A DNA stretch of 64,000 nt from Owenia fusiformis. Taxonomy: Eukaryota > Annelida > Polychaeta > Sabellida > Oweniidae. How positions within the stretch are numbered: the stretch's first letter is position 1; every line of letters begins with the position of its first letter. The notes under the pieces are model-generated. The model did no database searches and was not told the DNA's origin. It saw nothing but the letters and a program-made list of their open reading frames with translations. Location of the stretch: NCBI GenBank assembly GCA_903813345.2, contig CAIIXF020000012.1, forward strand, positions 4,255,318 through 4,319,317, given 5' to 3'. A program made the position numbers and the translations under genes. Of the stretch, positions 23,201 through 34,566 are shown piece by piece.

Positions 23201-25239
23201 GGTGGCTGCATTATGGATGTATATAACTGCAAATATAGCAACGTTTGTGTTCATATTACAGGGGACGATGTATACATTATATTACAGGGGTCGGTGTGTG
23301 ATGAATGCGTTATGGCTGTGTACAACTACAAATGTAGCAACGTTTGTGTTTATATTACAGGGGACGATGTGTGATGACTGCATTATGGCTGTTTATAACT
23401 ACAAATGTAGCAACGTTTGTGTTTATATTACAGGGTTCGGTGTGTGATGACTGCATTATGGCTGTTTATAACTACAAATGTAGCAACGTTTGTGTTTATA
23501 TTACAGGGTTCGATGTGTGATGACTGCATTATGGCTGTTTATAGCTTCAAATGTAGCAACGTTTGTGTTCATATTACAGGGTTCGGTGTGTGATGACTGC
23601 ATTATGGCTGTTTATAACTACAAATGTAGCAACGTTTGTGTTCATATTACAGGGTTCGGTGTGTGATGACTGCATTATGGCTGTTTATAACTACAAATGT
23701 AGCAACGTTTGTGTTTATATTACAGGGGTGTGTTGTGTGATGACTGCATTATGGCTGTTTATAACTACAAATGTAGCAACGTTTGTGTTTATATTACAGG
23801 GTTCGATGTGTGATGACTGCATTATGGCTGTTTATAGCTACAAATGTAGCAACGTCTGTGTTTATATTACAGGGGTGTGTTGTGTGATGACTGCATTATG
23901 GCTGTTTATAACTACAAATGTAGCAACGTTTGTGTTCATATTACAGGGTTCGATGTGTGATGACTGCATTATGGCTGTTTATAGCTACAAATGTAGCAAC
24001 GTTTGTGTTTATATTACAGGGGTGTGTTGTGTGATGACTGCATTATGGCTGTTTATAACTACAAATGTAGCAACGTTTGTGTTCATATTACAGGGGTCGG
24101 TGTGTTATGACTGCATTATGGCTGCTTATAACTACAAATGTAGCAACGTTTGTGTATATATTACAGGGATTGGTGTGTGATGACAGCATTATGGCTGTAT
24201 ACAACTACAAATGTAGCAACGTTTGTGTTCATATTACAGGGGTCGGTGTGTGATGACTGCATTATGGCTGTTTATAACTACAAATGTAGCAACGTTTGTG
24301 TTTATATTACAGGGTTCGGTGTATGATGACTGCATTATGGCTGTTTATAACTACAAATGTAGCAACGTTTGTGTTTATATTACAGGGTTCGGTGTATGAT
24401 GACTGCATTATGGCTGTTTATAGCTTCAAATGTAGCAACGTTTGTGTTCATATTACAGGGTTCGGTGTATGATGACTGCATTATGGCTCTTTATAGCTAC
24501 AAATGTAGCAACGTTTGTGTTTATATTACAGGGTTCGGTGTATGATGAATGCGTTATGGCTGTGTACAACTACAAATGTAGCAACGTTTGTGTTCATATT
24601 ACAGGGGTCGGTGTGTGATGACTGCATTATGGCTGTTTATAACTACAAATGTAGCAACGTTTGTGTTTATATTACAGGGGTGTGTTGTGTGATGACTGCA
24701 TTATGGCTGTTTATAACTACAAATGTAGCAACGTTTGTGTTCATATTACAGGGGTCGGTGTGTTATGACTGCATTATGGCTGCTTATAACTACAAATGTA
24801 GCAACGTTTGTGTTTATATTACAGGGATTGGTGTGTGATGACAGCATTATGGCTGTATACAACTACAAATGTAGCAACGTTTGTGTTCATATTACAGGGG
24901 TCGGTGTGTGATGACTGCATTATGGCTGTATACAACTACAAATGTAGCAACGTTTGTGTTCATATTACAGGGGTCGGTGTGTGATGACTGCATTATGGCT
25001 GTATACAACTACAAATGTAGCAACGTTTGTGTTCATATTACAGGGGTCGGTGTGTGATGACTGCATTATGGCTGTATACAACTACAAATGTAGCAACGTT
25101 TATATTACAGGGGTCGGTGTGTGATGACTGCATTATGGCCGCATGTTGTTACCAATGTCACCTTTGCCAAATGAAGAGAGAGATCAAATACATACAATGC
25201 GCACAGCAACAGATGACCGTCATTCAGACCGGTTACTAA
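17297..25239 (+). CDS. PLAC8/cornifelin-like cysteine-rich protein (4 coding exons)
   Basis: Coding exons: 17297-17311 (MEEKN, donor gtaagt), 18426-18711, 22410-22549 and 25111-25239; intron phases 0, 1, 0; total 189 residues. If the first exon is not used, the ATG at 18426 gives 184 residues. The N-terminus (about 1-80) is Pro/Gln/Asn-rich and low complexity. The PLAC8 domain (about 83-170) contains NWSSGICSCFDDLGSC, CFATWCPAIMDC, GESFCVPVC, then across the last junction IQGSVCDDCIMAACC and CHLCQMKREIK, the family hallmark. PLAC8 proteins are small membrane-associated or cytosolic cysteine-rich proteins with roles in growth or metal/cell-size control; the role here is unknown. An AG acceptor at 17254 suggests an upstream non-coding exon. 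The last intron is packed with copies of the last exon's own start (22937-25110). Confidence 0.9.
17430..17876. repeat. 33-bp tandem repeat in PLAC8 intron 1
   Basis: About 13 units of roughly 33 bp based on TTCAGAGATTAGTGATCGTG. Because 33 is a multiple of three, much of the array is open in one frame as an 11-residue repeat (SEISDRAIYLG-like), but it is intronic and has no gene context. Confidence 0.9.
19329..19412 (+). repeat. Dispersed repeat, partner at 59961-60040
   Basis: About 80 bp containing GATTTCAGCGGGAAGTG and CAGTGGATGAGCTGCGCGCG. The inverted copy at 59961-60040 lies 40 kb away in a GGT intron and differs at only a few bases. Confidence 0.8.
19520..20125. repeat. Cluster of CCGCAGGTGAGTAT palindromes
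   Basis: Short phrases CACCTGCGGTATATGGCATA and their inverted forms recur at about 19520-19610 and 19888-20125. The best palindrome is 20016-20058, with 15-bp arms (CATACTCACCTGCGG) and a 13-bp loop. The inverted phrase contains CAG|GTGAGT, a consensus 5' splice site, in the sense direction of PLAC8 at about 19946 and 20047. Confidence 0.8.
20588..20715 (-). repeat. Diverged copy of the 22053-22249 foldback family
   Basis: Reads TAGCCAGCTTTTGCAGAGGG, GGTAAAAAACTGCATGATGTTGAAAGAA and then CTTGGCCAG in pieces that match the reverse complement of 22053-22249 along its length. Confidence 0.65.
21231..21791. repeat. Composite foldback repeat, copy 2
   Basis: A near-perfect 138-bp hairpin at 21231-21368 (about 67-bp arms, GC centre CCGCAGG) abuts a unit bounded by inverted repeats at about 21368-21404 and 21754-21791 (TATTTCATACCTACTGA type). 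The interior is A/T homopolymer-like and then a GGGACCGGGATGG palindrome region. Same architecture as 11984-12456. Confidence 0.8.
22053..22249. repeat. Foldback element with GCCCGTAGCCAG ends
   Basis: About 200 bp beginning GGCCCGTAGCCAG and ending CTGGCTACGGGCATGCC, with G-rich and C-rich blocks inside each arm. It lies just upstream of PLAC8 exon 3. Confidence 0.8.
22937..25110 (+). repeat. 73-bp tandem array of a 3' splice site plus start of the PLAC8 last exon
   Basis: About 30 units, mostly 73 bp with some of 74 bp; 25-bp partial units lie at 23087 and 23283. Each unit has a T-rich stretch, TTTATATTACAG, then GGGTCGGTGTGTGATGACTG and CATTATGGC, then ~44 bp of intron ending in the next acceptor. 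The GGGTCGG...ATGGC part equals the first 29 bases of the true last exon at 25111, which alone continues into the CHLCQMKRE coding sequence. The array therefore arose by tandem amplification of the intron-exon boundary. Units are open in two frames; the third is closed by TGA. Alternating 73/74-bp units keep a 205-codon frame open at 23563-24180. No good 5' splice site is seen within a unit. Confidence 0.95.
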
Positions 25240-25759
25240 ACAAAGGCAGTTATCATAAAAACAATGCCAAAGATCTTTTACTCTGGGTCTGATGATCACA
25301 TGATTCGTCTACAACAGTTAAACTGTGGGGGTCCTTGTCGAGGGGAGCAAGATGAAATCTGATGACATGTTAATGAAACGCTAGAAAAAAAATCATTAAC
25401 GATATATTTTAATGATATTCAATAGTTGATATTAGTTATATGATCATTGACTATATGTAAGTTACAAAGAAAGTGCTTTTAGAAAGTATCACAAAGTACT
25501 ATCTGTATCTCTGAAAATTGTAGGTACCTGTTATATTTTAGTAAAAAGTTCAAGATTAATTTACAGACCTTTACCAATAGGGTTTCGAAACAGTATATCC
25601 TGTATTCACCTTTTAGTGAGGGCAATAATTATACATTTATAACATGTACAACAGTAATTACAATTCAGGTCCATTTTACTGATGTCCGCGAGATATATAT
25701 TCTTGTACACTAAAGTAGCCTAGATAAAATACTGGCGATGACACTGTTACCATAATAAA
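25240..25759. other. PLAC8 3' flank
   Basis: Presumed 3' UTR and flank. The first AATAAA I see is at 25754-25759, directly at the border of the foldback element, overlapping its target duplication. Confidence 0.35.
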
Positions 25760-27409
25760 CACGGGGTACCATCGAATAATTTTGGCAACGTACCGGAGAA
25801 CGACATTTTACTAAGAAATGGCAATAATGTAGCACAATATATTTTTTAACTAGAGTTCTATTTTGATTTTGACAAAAGTAAGTATTCCATGCAATAACTA
25901 TTTCATTCATGAGTTTGTAGGAATTCTGTTGGAACCCAGTTCTGATCAAGTACGAAGTTATTGAAATCGGCGCAGACGAACTTTACTCCGAAAGATGGTT
26001 TTTCGATTATAACTTTTCACAACATTTAAGTATAAACTTTTAAAAAAAAGTACAGAATAGTCCTTATACATTTGAATAATTCTGTTATTTCTGATTCACA
26101 CGACTCTGATTTGTTTAATTAAAAAAAGTTTTAAAAATATTACTTAGGAACGTAACCGGAGCTGGGAACGTAACCGGAGCAGATCAGTTGAATTATTTAA
26201 TCAAAAAAATTAAAATATATGATTTAAAGCACATATACTAATTTAAAAACATACGGGATTGTTCGAATGCGTATTTATTACATTTTATTTAAAGAAAAAA
26301 ATATATCCATTGTGAAAAATTAAATTTGGTATTTACCATGCATAAGTGCACTTACCTTAGAAAGGCTATCAAACATAGAACAATCATTGTATGGAGAATG
26401 AAGTGATTAAATGTAGTAAGCAAATAATTCCATTTGATTTCACCCATTGTATTTGTTCAGCGAACTATTAGAACCCACTCTGTTATACTAATTTCGTATA
26501 TATATACTGTTTATACATACATGTATTATACTTCTAAGACAACTTCTCTTTTTCAGGGGAAATAAAAGCATTTAAATGCTAGATTATTAAAAAAGTTAGG
26601 ATACAACGAACTGTATATAGCGTAGGTGTGTTAAGTACTTGTCATGTGCTCGACCAAATCGAATCAACATATGCTTTCTGAAATTCTTCACCTAACCCCC
26701 CCCCCCTCCATACAAACGTAAGATGTTTGAGTGAGTGCCCGTTTATTGTTTTATGCAAAACCAGTTGTTATCCATCTTTGTTTCGATAAACCTAGGCGTG
26801 GGTCATTAAGCAAGTAAGAAAGTGAATGATTTTTTCTAGTTAAACTACAGAACATTGCTTTTCAGTCGTTAATAGAGAGTGTTCTATAATTCTATCACAC
26901 CAAGTAAGCTGACATATGTGTTTGTAAATAATATATATGCTTTAAATCATATATTTTATTTTTTTAAATTATATAATTCAACTGATCTGCTCCGGTTACG
27001 TTCCCAGCTCCGGTTACGTTCCTAAGTAATATTTTTAAAACTTTTTTTTAATTAAACAAATCAGAGTCGTGTGAATCAGAAATAACAGAATTATTCAATA
27101 GTAAAGGGACTATTCTGTACTTTTTTCAAAAGTCTATACTTACATGTTGTAAAAAGTTATAATCGAAAATCCATCTTTCGGAGTAAAGTCCGTCTGCACC
27201 GATTTCAATAACTTCGTACTTGATCAGAACTGGGTTCCAACAGAATTCCTACAAACTCATGAATGAAATAGTTATTGCATGGAATACTTACTTTTGTCAA
27301 AATCAAAATAGAACTCTAGTTAAAAAATATATTGTGCTACATTATTGCCATTTCTTAGTAAAATGTCGTTCTCCGGTACGTTGCCAAAATTATTCGATGG
27401 TACCCCGTG
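25760..27409. mobile_element. Foldback DNA element, ~475-bp TIRs, 5-bp target duplication
   Basis: The arms 25760 to about 26232 and about 26936-27409 are inverted copies with only scattered differences. The outer ends are CACGGGGTACCATCG and its inverse. ATAAA at 25755-25759 and 27410-27414 is the target duplication. Each arm carries AACGTACCGGAG near its tip and GGAACGTAACCGGAGC twice near its inner end, which look like transposase-binding repeats. The ~700-bp middle has no frame, so the copy is non-autonomous. A 5-bp duplication with CAC termini recalls Transib, but Transib usually picks GC-rich targets; the class is left open. Confidence 0.88.
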
Positions 27410-27414
27410 ATAAA

Positions 27415-28869
27415 GAGATTTAAATGATTGCTTCATATGCAGACAATTTTTTGTAAATAAGTTATATATCTGTTCAAGGTGTTTCCTTTTTAAACTGCCG
27501 TATGCTGTTGGATAAGACTATACACAACTACAAATGTTGAAAAGTTTGTTACAATTCAAAACTTAAAGCTATTATTTCTTTTTACATGTACATTTTTATA
27601 AAAAATACATTTCTTTGCTCCTAGCTGCATAACACTTTTTTAAAGTTCAAAATGGCAGTTCATATAATTTTTTAAATGTAGTACAAACTTTAGAAAATCA
27701 TCGTTCTAACGCTGTCCTAACTACATGTATATTATATCACAGTTACTTAGTTTGCACAAAGCTATCTCTTGGGAGATCTAAAAGATGGCTATGTGCAAAT
27801 ATAGTAATATCACAGTTTGCTAGTACTGTGTATATAATAAGGTAGATACCAATGCTTTTTGAGACTCAACTTTTTGGCAATTAAAAGTCCCTGCCTGCAT
27901 TTAGTAGTCATATATTATCATGTGCATAATTTTGAAACCATATCCTTATTATTTCACAAACCCTTTGTTGATTCTGCAATAGTTTCCAATTTGTAAACAG
28001 CATTTAGCCTTTTTAATTGGGAACTTTTTTGAAATTTCCATAATGGCTGCCATGTGATTCCAGAATTAACATGAGTGTGACGTGACATCACAGTTGCTCG
28101 TTCCTAGGTAACAACAATATCACAAAATTTGCTCGTTTCTAGGTAGCAACAACATTTTTGATTAAAATGGCACAGAATTGCCATGATTAGCACCCTTAAA
28201 ATCCGATTTTCAAAGAATATATTTGGAGAAACAATAAAAGGTAAGCGGAATAAATTAGAAGATGGTTTCAAGTTACCACAGAAGTCAATTTGAAACTCAA
28301 GAATGCTTCTTTGACTCATAATCACAAAAAAGTCGAGTGACTTTTTAGATGTCGAAAATCTTAGTATAGTATTCATGTAGCTAAAAGTAGCATTACAATT
28401 AGGTGCTTCAATGTTATATGTAAATTCCTGTATATAATGCCAAGAATTATTTTTGAAGATGATATTAGATCTTTATAACTACACCTACGCTTCCAAAAGA
28501 GGGATTTCAGTCATATATAACTTATGTCTATGCGTATAGCTAAACGTTATAAGTATAAGTGAATTGAGATTTTGCGTTTTGCAAATAGATGTACTTAAAT
28601 ACATGTATGTATAGAAATGTATCTTATCAATCAATTCAAATATTCCTCTCACCGCGAAAATAAAGTTTATAGCCTACGTGAGTTACGAAATCTCTCTATT
28701 TTTGACTATGTAACACCTATATTGATAAAAAAATAAAACAGACAAGTTTTCTCTTCATTTGTGACATTGTGTGTTTTGTTAGTCTTCAAAACAGACAGTA
28801 GATTTAAGCCTCATCTAGATGTTACCCAGCAAGTCGCACTACACTTCAGCACAGGTTGACATCAATCGT
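27415..28869. other. No exon seen; 3' flank of the prokineticin-like gene
   Basis: AT-rich intergenic DNA between two convergent genes, presumably including the 3' UTR of the minus-strand gene. CTCGTT(C/T)CTAGGTA followed by ACAACA is repeated at about 28098 and 28133. Confidence 0.35.
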
Positions 28870-31800
28870 TTAGGCTGCTTTGCATTTCCCTGTAAATATT
28901 ATATTATTTTAATGATATAATACGAGGGATACCCAAAAATTCATAGATGAACCAATCTTCATGATAAGATGAACTTCTATTGGTTCATTTTTTACAAAAA
29001 TATAAGTTCATCCGTGAATTATGAATAATGGGGTATTATCTCTTCATCGATGAATGATCGTAAAGCAAAAATGGCAATATCAGAGCAACATAAGACAAAT
29101 CACTGTACATCGACTTTTGTGATCTCAAACCTTACCATTTGTGCTTTCTCAAAACTCCCACAAAAATACTCTAAATTACCACAATTCTATTATGTGCAAG
29201 TGGAGTGCCAGAAGTTTTATACAATAATATAAATATCACTGGTCCCCAACTGGTTATGATAAACAAATGGTGACCAGTGAATATATTAGATAAAATATAA
29301 CCCAATATAGTCATGCGTCTATTTTAAATCACGTGTATTAGCGCGTTAGCTTACGATGGATGATCCATGAATAGTACTAGTAGGCTTAAATATTAGTATT
29401 ATTTCACGGTCACCCCTCGTATATGCAGCTAACACCAACATAATGATAGCACTGGTATATTTACCCGTTATGGAAAGTGAATCCTTAGAATCACAAGTGA
29501 ATCCTTTACGACAAGGACAGTCGACATGTACTGGTTTGACGTTATAGTCCACGTCGTTGTTAGCAACGACACATCCTGTAAATTAAACATACTTGCTTTA
29601 ATATTTTTCCCAACACGAATTTAAATGGAGAGTAGGACCATAATTTGATAGGACCTCCTACCCTTTTACACTTTCTAGATCTTACTCTTATACATGTCTC
29701 ATCTAGTTACTCTGGTTACTCATCTAGTAACCAGTACACTTGGGGAGTTTTTAAACATTTTTAACATATTCCTGGGCCCCAGCAAGTGAATATGCCATTG
29801 ATGAGACCCATCCAAGAGAACATCATATACGCATGCGCATTTTTTTGTCAAGAAGCGCAACCTTTAATCACCCTGGACTTCTATATGGCTTTCACATAGT
29901 TTCTAACCTTCAGAGTCGTCTTTAAGAGGCTTACAAACACCTTCACTTCCAGTGTCATCTGTCAATACACAACAATCTCCAACATTTGGACAGTCTTGGG
30001 GCGATGAGCAGCGCTGTACCCCAGTCTGTAAGTTTCAAATTAGAGGTATCTTTCTATATGATTTTTCTTAATCAGCATATGGTTCAATTTGAAAATAGGC
30101 GTTACCAAATACTTTTTTTTATTAATCATTTTTATTTCAAGTTCATATATTATAACATTTAATTTCATACAATGAAAATTCAACAAGGTTAATCAATTTA
30201 ACATTTGTGTTGAACTTCGAAGTAAATATACCATACACTTATATGCAATACAAATTTGTTACAATTATTCGTAACTATTCATATATAAACAAAAAGGAAA
30301 AAGTACAATTAAAGCTGATATTGGAATGCTTTACAAAAAAAGGTGTGCAGTGGTGTAAATTATGGGATGGTGAAATATACATGTTAGTCAATCTTGGTTG
30401 CTTGTAGGAATTTTAAAGTTGCTTTCAGCAGAAGTGTATTATCTTCATTACTAAGTTCACTGTTACCATGCAAGAGCATATTTACTTTGCTAACAGAGTT
30501 AGCATCTAAGAATTTTTCTAAACAACCAATAATATGGAGATCTATAAGTAGTTGGATTCTATCATTTACAAATTGGGGGCATTTGAGGAAAACATGAGTA
30601 GGGGTTTCATTTTCATGACCACAGTTACAGGCTGGTGAGTCAATGTTTGTAAAGTGATGAGCAAATAATTGACTTTTTAGAAATAGGTCCACTTTTAACC
30701 TGTTAAATATAATTTCAGTTTTTCTAGTGATATCAAGTGATGCTATTATATTTATACATTTTTCATTCCCGAAATGCTTTCTAAGTTTGCCTTTAAAAGT
30801 TGATATTCTATTGCAATTTCTTAAATCATTAGGCAGACCATTCCATTCTTCAATCGCAACAAAATATGTAGTTTTTCTAAATGAAATGCTGATATTTAGA
30901 GGCACAATATACTCTCTGACAGCCCTTAGAATTCTATTTGGTTCATGTAAGTATTTATTAAATAATTCAGTGACATATGAAGCTGATAAATTGATTCTAC
31001 TTTTAAATAGAAATGAGCAAAGATGGCTTCTTCTTCTCTCAGACAAAGTAATCCAATTTAATGTCTTCAAGACCTTATAGGTGCTTGAACCATGCAGAGC
31101 ACCGGAAATTAGACAAGCTGCATTATAATGCAGTCTTTCAAGTTTGATGGTAGCTATATTTGGAGCACTATTGTAAATTATATCAGCATAATCAATTTTA
31201 CTTAGAATAAAAGAATTATATATGGTTTCCAAATGATTCGAACGAAGAATGTGAGTTAATTGTTTAAATGGATTTAAGATTGTCTGTAATTCCTTGGTGA
31301 GCTCATTAACATGTTCCTTGAAATTAAGCTTTTGATCTAAAATAACACCAAGGTGTTTATGACTAATAGTTTTAGGAATGGGGTCACCTCCCAAATAGAG
31401 TATAGGTTCATTAACAGGGTTAGTTAAAGGTGATGTAAAAGTCAGGTCAGCACTTTTTGATGCCTTAAATTTCATTTGCCAGGTATCAGCCCAGGTTTTA
31501 ATTGTATTTAGGTCAATTTGCAGATTTTGAGAGAGTAAAGGGCTTTTCTTAGAGTAAGGAAGGAAGATTGATGTATCATCTGCATAAATGAAAGTCTTAC
31601 AATTTAGATTATCAGGTAGATCATTTATATATATTAAAAACATAAGCGGCCCTAATACACTGCCTTGAGGCACACCAGCATTGATAAAATCAGGTTCTGA
31701 CCATTTCGAGAAAGAATTATTTACTTTAACCAAATACTTGGAGGGCAATTTTTTATTGAGGGCCCAAAAAGCTTTAGAATATGATTGAATCGTCTCTTGT

Positions 31801-34526
31801 TTTTGTCAGCTGATTTTAATTTTTAAAATATCACCAGCAGACACTAGGGAATATTTATTGTGCGAGTATACTCGCCACCAAACACCAGAAAATATCAATT
31901 GTGCGAGTGTACTCGCCAGCAAACTCCAAAAAATGTCAATTGTGTGAGTATACTTGTCAGCAGATGGCAGGGGATACCGATTGTGCGAATATACACATCA
32001 ACAAACACCAGGGTATGCCAATTGTGCGAGTATACTTGCCACCAAACACCAGGAAATGTCTAGAACATAGAACATGGTCAAAATGTTCTCGTGGTCGATA
32101 CGTTCTACAATTAGAACGAGTGACAACGTACTAAATACGAGCGGGACGTACTACGAACGGAACCGTCGTACTTCAATCCTACTAGGGACGTTTTAACAAC
32201 GATTTGAATTGTCTGATGACGTATTGAGAACGAGGTAGAACTGATTGCTTTTTACAAAGTGTTTTGGGTTAAAGTGAAAACACTAGTTGTAAATTCATTG
32301 AATTTTGGTTTCCAATCTGGTCAGTTATCAACTAGTCAGAGACAAGGGATAATCATACTTTTACTTAAAGGGAATAATTTACCAAGAAACAAGCTAAAAT
32401 CATTTCGTCCAATATCTTTAACATGCTCAGATTATAAGATTGGGGCTACAGTTCTTGCAAACAGATTACAAGTGGTCATTAAAAAGTTAGTAAATAGTGA
32501 TCAAAATGCATACCTTAAAGATAGAGGAATACACCTTAACCTGAGATTAATAGATGATGTCATGAACTTTATATATAATGATGACCAAGAAGGAATTATT
32601 GCAGCACTGGATTACAGCCGGGCTTTTGATTCAATTTCTAAAAAGTTTGTATTTAGAGTTTTGGAAAAGTTCAATTTTGGGCCAGAATTTCAAAAATGGA
32701 TAAAAGTTTTTAACAAAAATACAAAGTCCATGGTTTCTAATAATGGAGTTTTCACAAATTCTTTTAATCTAAATCAAGGATTGAGACAAGGTTGCCCTTT
32801 GAGTTCTCTGATTTTTATTATATCAACAGAAGTGTTTGCTTGCAAAATACGTCAAGATAATAACGTTGAAGGCATCAAGATAAACAACACCGAAATCAAA
32901 TTGACTAGTTATGCAGATGACACAACGATTTTTATTAAAAATATTAAATCCTTGGAAAATATACTGATTCATTCAAATAATTTCTATAAAACTTCTGGAC
33001 TAAAACTAAATATGATTAAAACAAAAGCAATGTGGCTTGGAAAAAATAAGAATAATGTTAATGCTCCATTGGGAATTGATTGGCAAATTGGAAAATCAGC
33101 AAAAATTAAAATACTAGGTGCTTATTTCTCTAACCATAAATCAGCACATTTGTTAGATGAAAATTGGAGAGATAAAATAGATAAGATGGAGTGCATTATG
33201 AAATGCTGGGACAAAAGAAAATTATCTTTAGCTGGTAAAGTGTGTGTGTTAAAAAGTCTCATTTCATCACAAATTTTACACATGTTAATGACATTCAAAT
33301 GTCCAGATAACTATTTAAAAGAGCTCAATACAAAAATGTACACATTTTTATGGAAAAAATCAGGTAAGGGCTCAGAAAAGATTAAACGAAAAGTATTACG
33401 GCAATCATACAAAGATGGTGGAATAAATATGGTAGATGCTTTTTTAAGTCAGGAATCTCTCATTCTCACTTGGGTTAAAAGGTTTATGAATGGTGAAAAT
33501 TCAATGTGGAAAGGTGTTAGTAAAATAATTTTAGCCAAAACAGGTCATGATTTTGATATTTTTATATGTAACTCAGATCTGAAAGATCTAAAACCTCAAA
33601 TTAACCTAGATATGCTCCCAGAATTTTACTCCTTTCTATTAAAGACATGGTTCAAATATCGAGAGTATGATGAAGAAATCTGTAAATCAGATTTATTATG
33701 GAATAATCGATGCATTGTGTTCAAACATAAACAAATGTATTTTAAACAATGGAAGGATGCAGGTATCAATTATGTTGCTGACATACTGGATACAAATAAA
33801 CATGTTAAGTCATTAGAATTTTTCAAACAAAAAATGCAAAATAATGCAGCCATTGTTCTGGAATACAATGTAATTCGCAATGCAATGATTAATAAGAAAA
33901 TGGGTATGAATAGATCAAAAGGTGAGAAGATGTACAATAATGTAAAGATAAAAAACCTAACTTCAAAGGATGTAAGGAAAATGATTCTAAAGAAAGACCA
34001 AGTTGTGCCTATTTGCATTGAAAGGTGGAAACATGTTTATCCAGATTTAAATTGGAAAAAAAATTGGCAGTTAATTCAAACTCTCAAAGAGCCACGACTT
34101 AAGAGCATTCAATATAAGATTTTACATAATATTTACCCAACTAATACTCACCTTTTCAAATGGAAAATTGAAGGAGTTGCCTCAAAGAATTGTACATATT
34201 GTAATGAGGAAGATTCATATGCACACTTTTTCATTTCTTGCAAAAGAGTAAAGTCTTTATGGAATGAAGTAGAGTGCAAACTAAATGCTAGATTTGGGCA
34301 CAGAATTAGACTAGGACACAAACACATTTTATTCAAGTATGAATGTAAAACAAAAAAGGAAGAAGACTACATCAACTATATCATTGTTATTGCTAAGAAT
34401 TGTATAAGTAAGTACAAATATGGGGATTATCCCAATTTACTGTGCTTGTTTGATCAAGAATGTAATATTAGAAATGTATAAAATTATGTACAATGATTGG
34501 AGAAAATAAATCGCAATAAAAAAAAA

Positions 34527-34566
<40 letters not shown>

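Noticed and set aside
23563-24838. Long open frames with repeating CVMTALW / CDDCIMA peptides as a cysteine-rich repeat protein gene
   Set aside because: They are read-through of the 73-bp array derived from the PLAC8 intron-exon boundary; frame shifts between units and absence of start context argue against an independent gene.
25710-27423. Paired identical peptides on opposite strands as a gene duplication
   Set aside because: They are the same frame read in the two arms of the foldback element; no family or splice support.
29346-29552. 68-residue minus-strand frame as a separate small secreted protein
   Set aside because: It is exon 7 of the prokineticin-like gene read through its gtaaat donor; the spliced path to 28889 restores the tenth cysteine.
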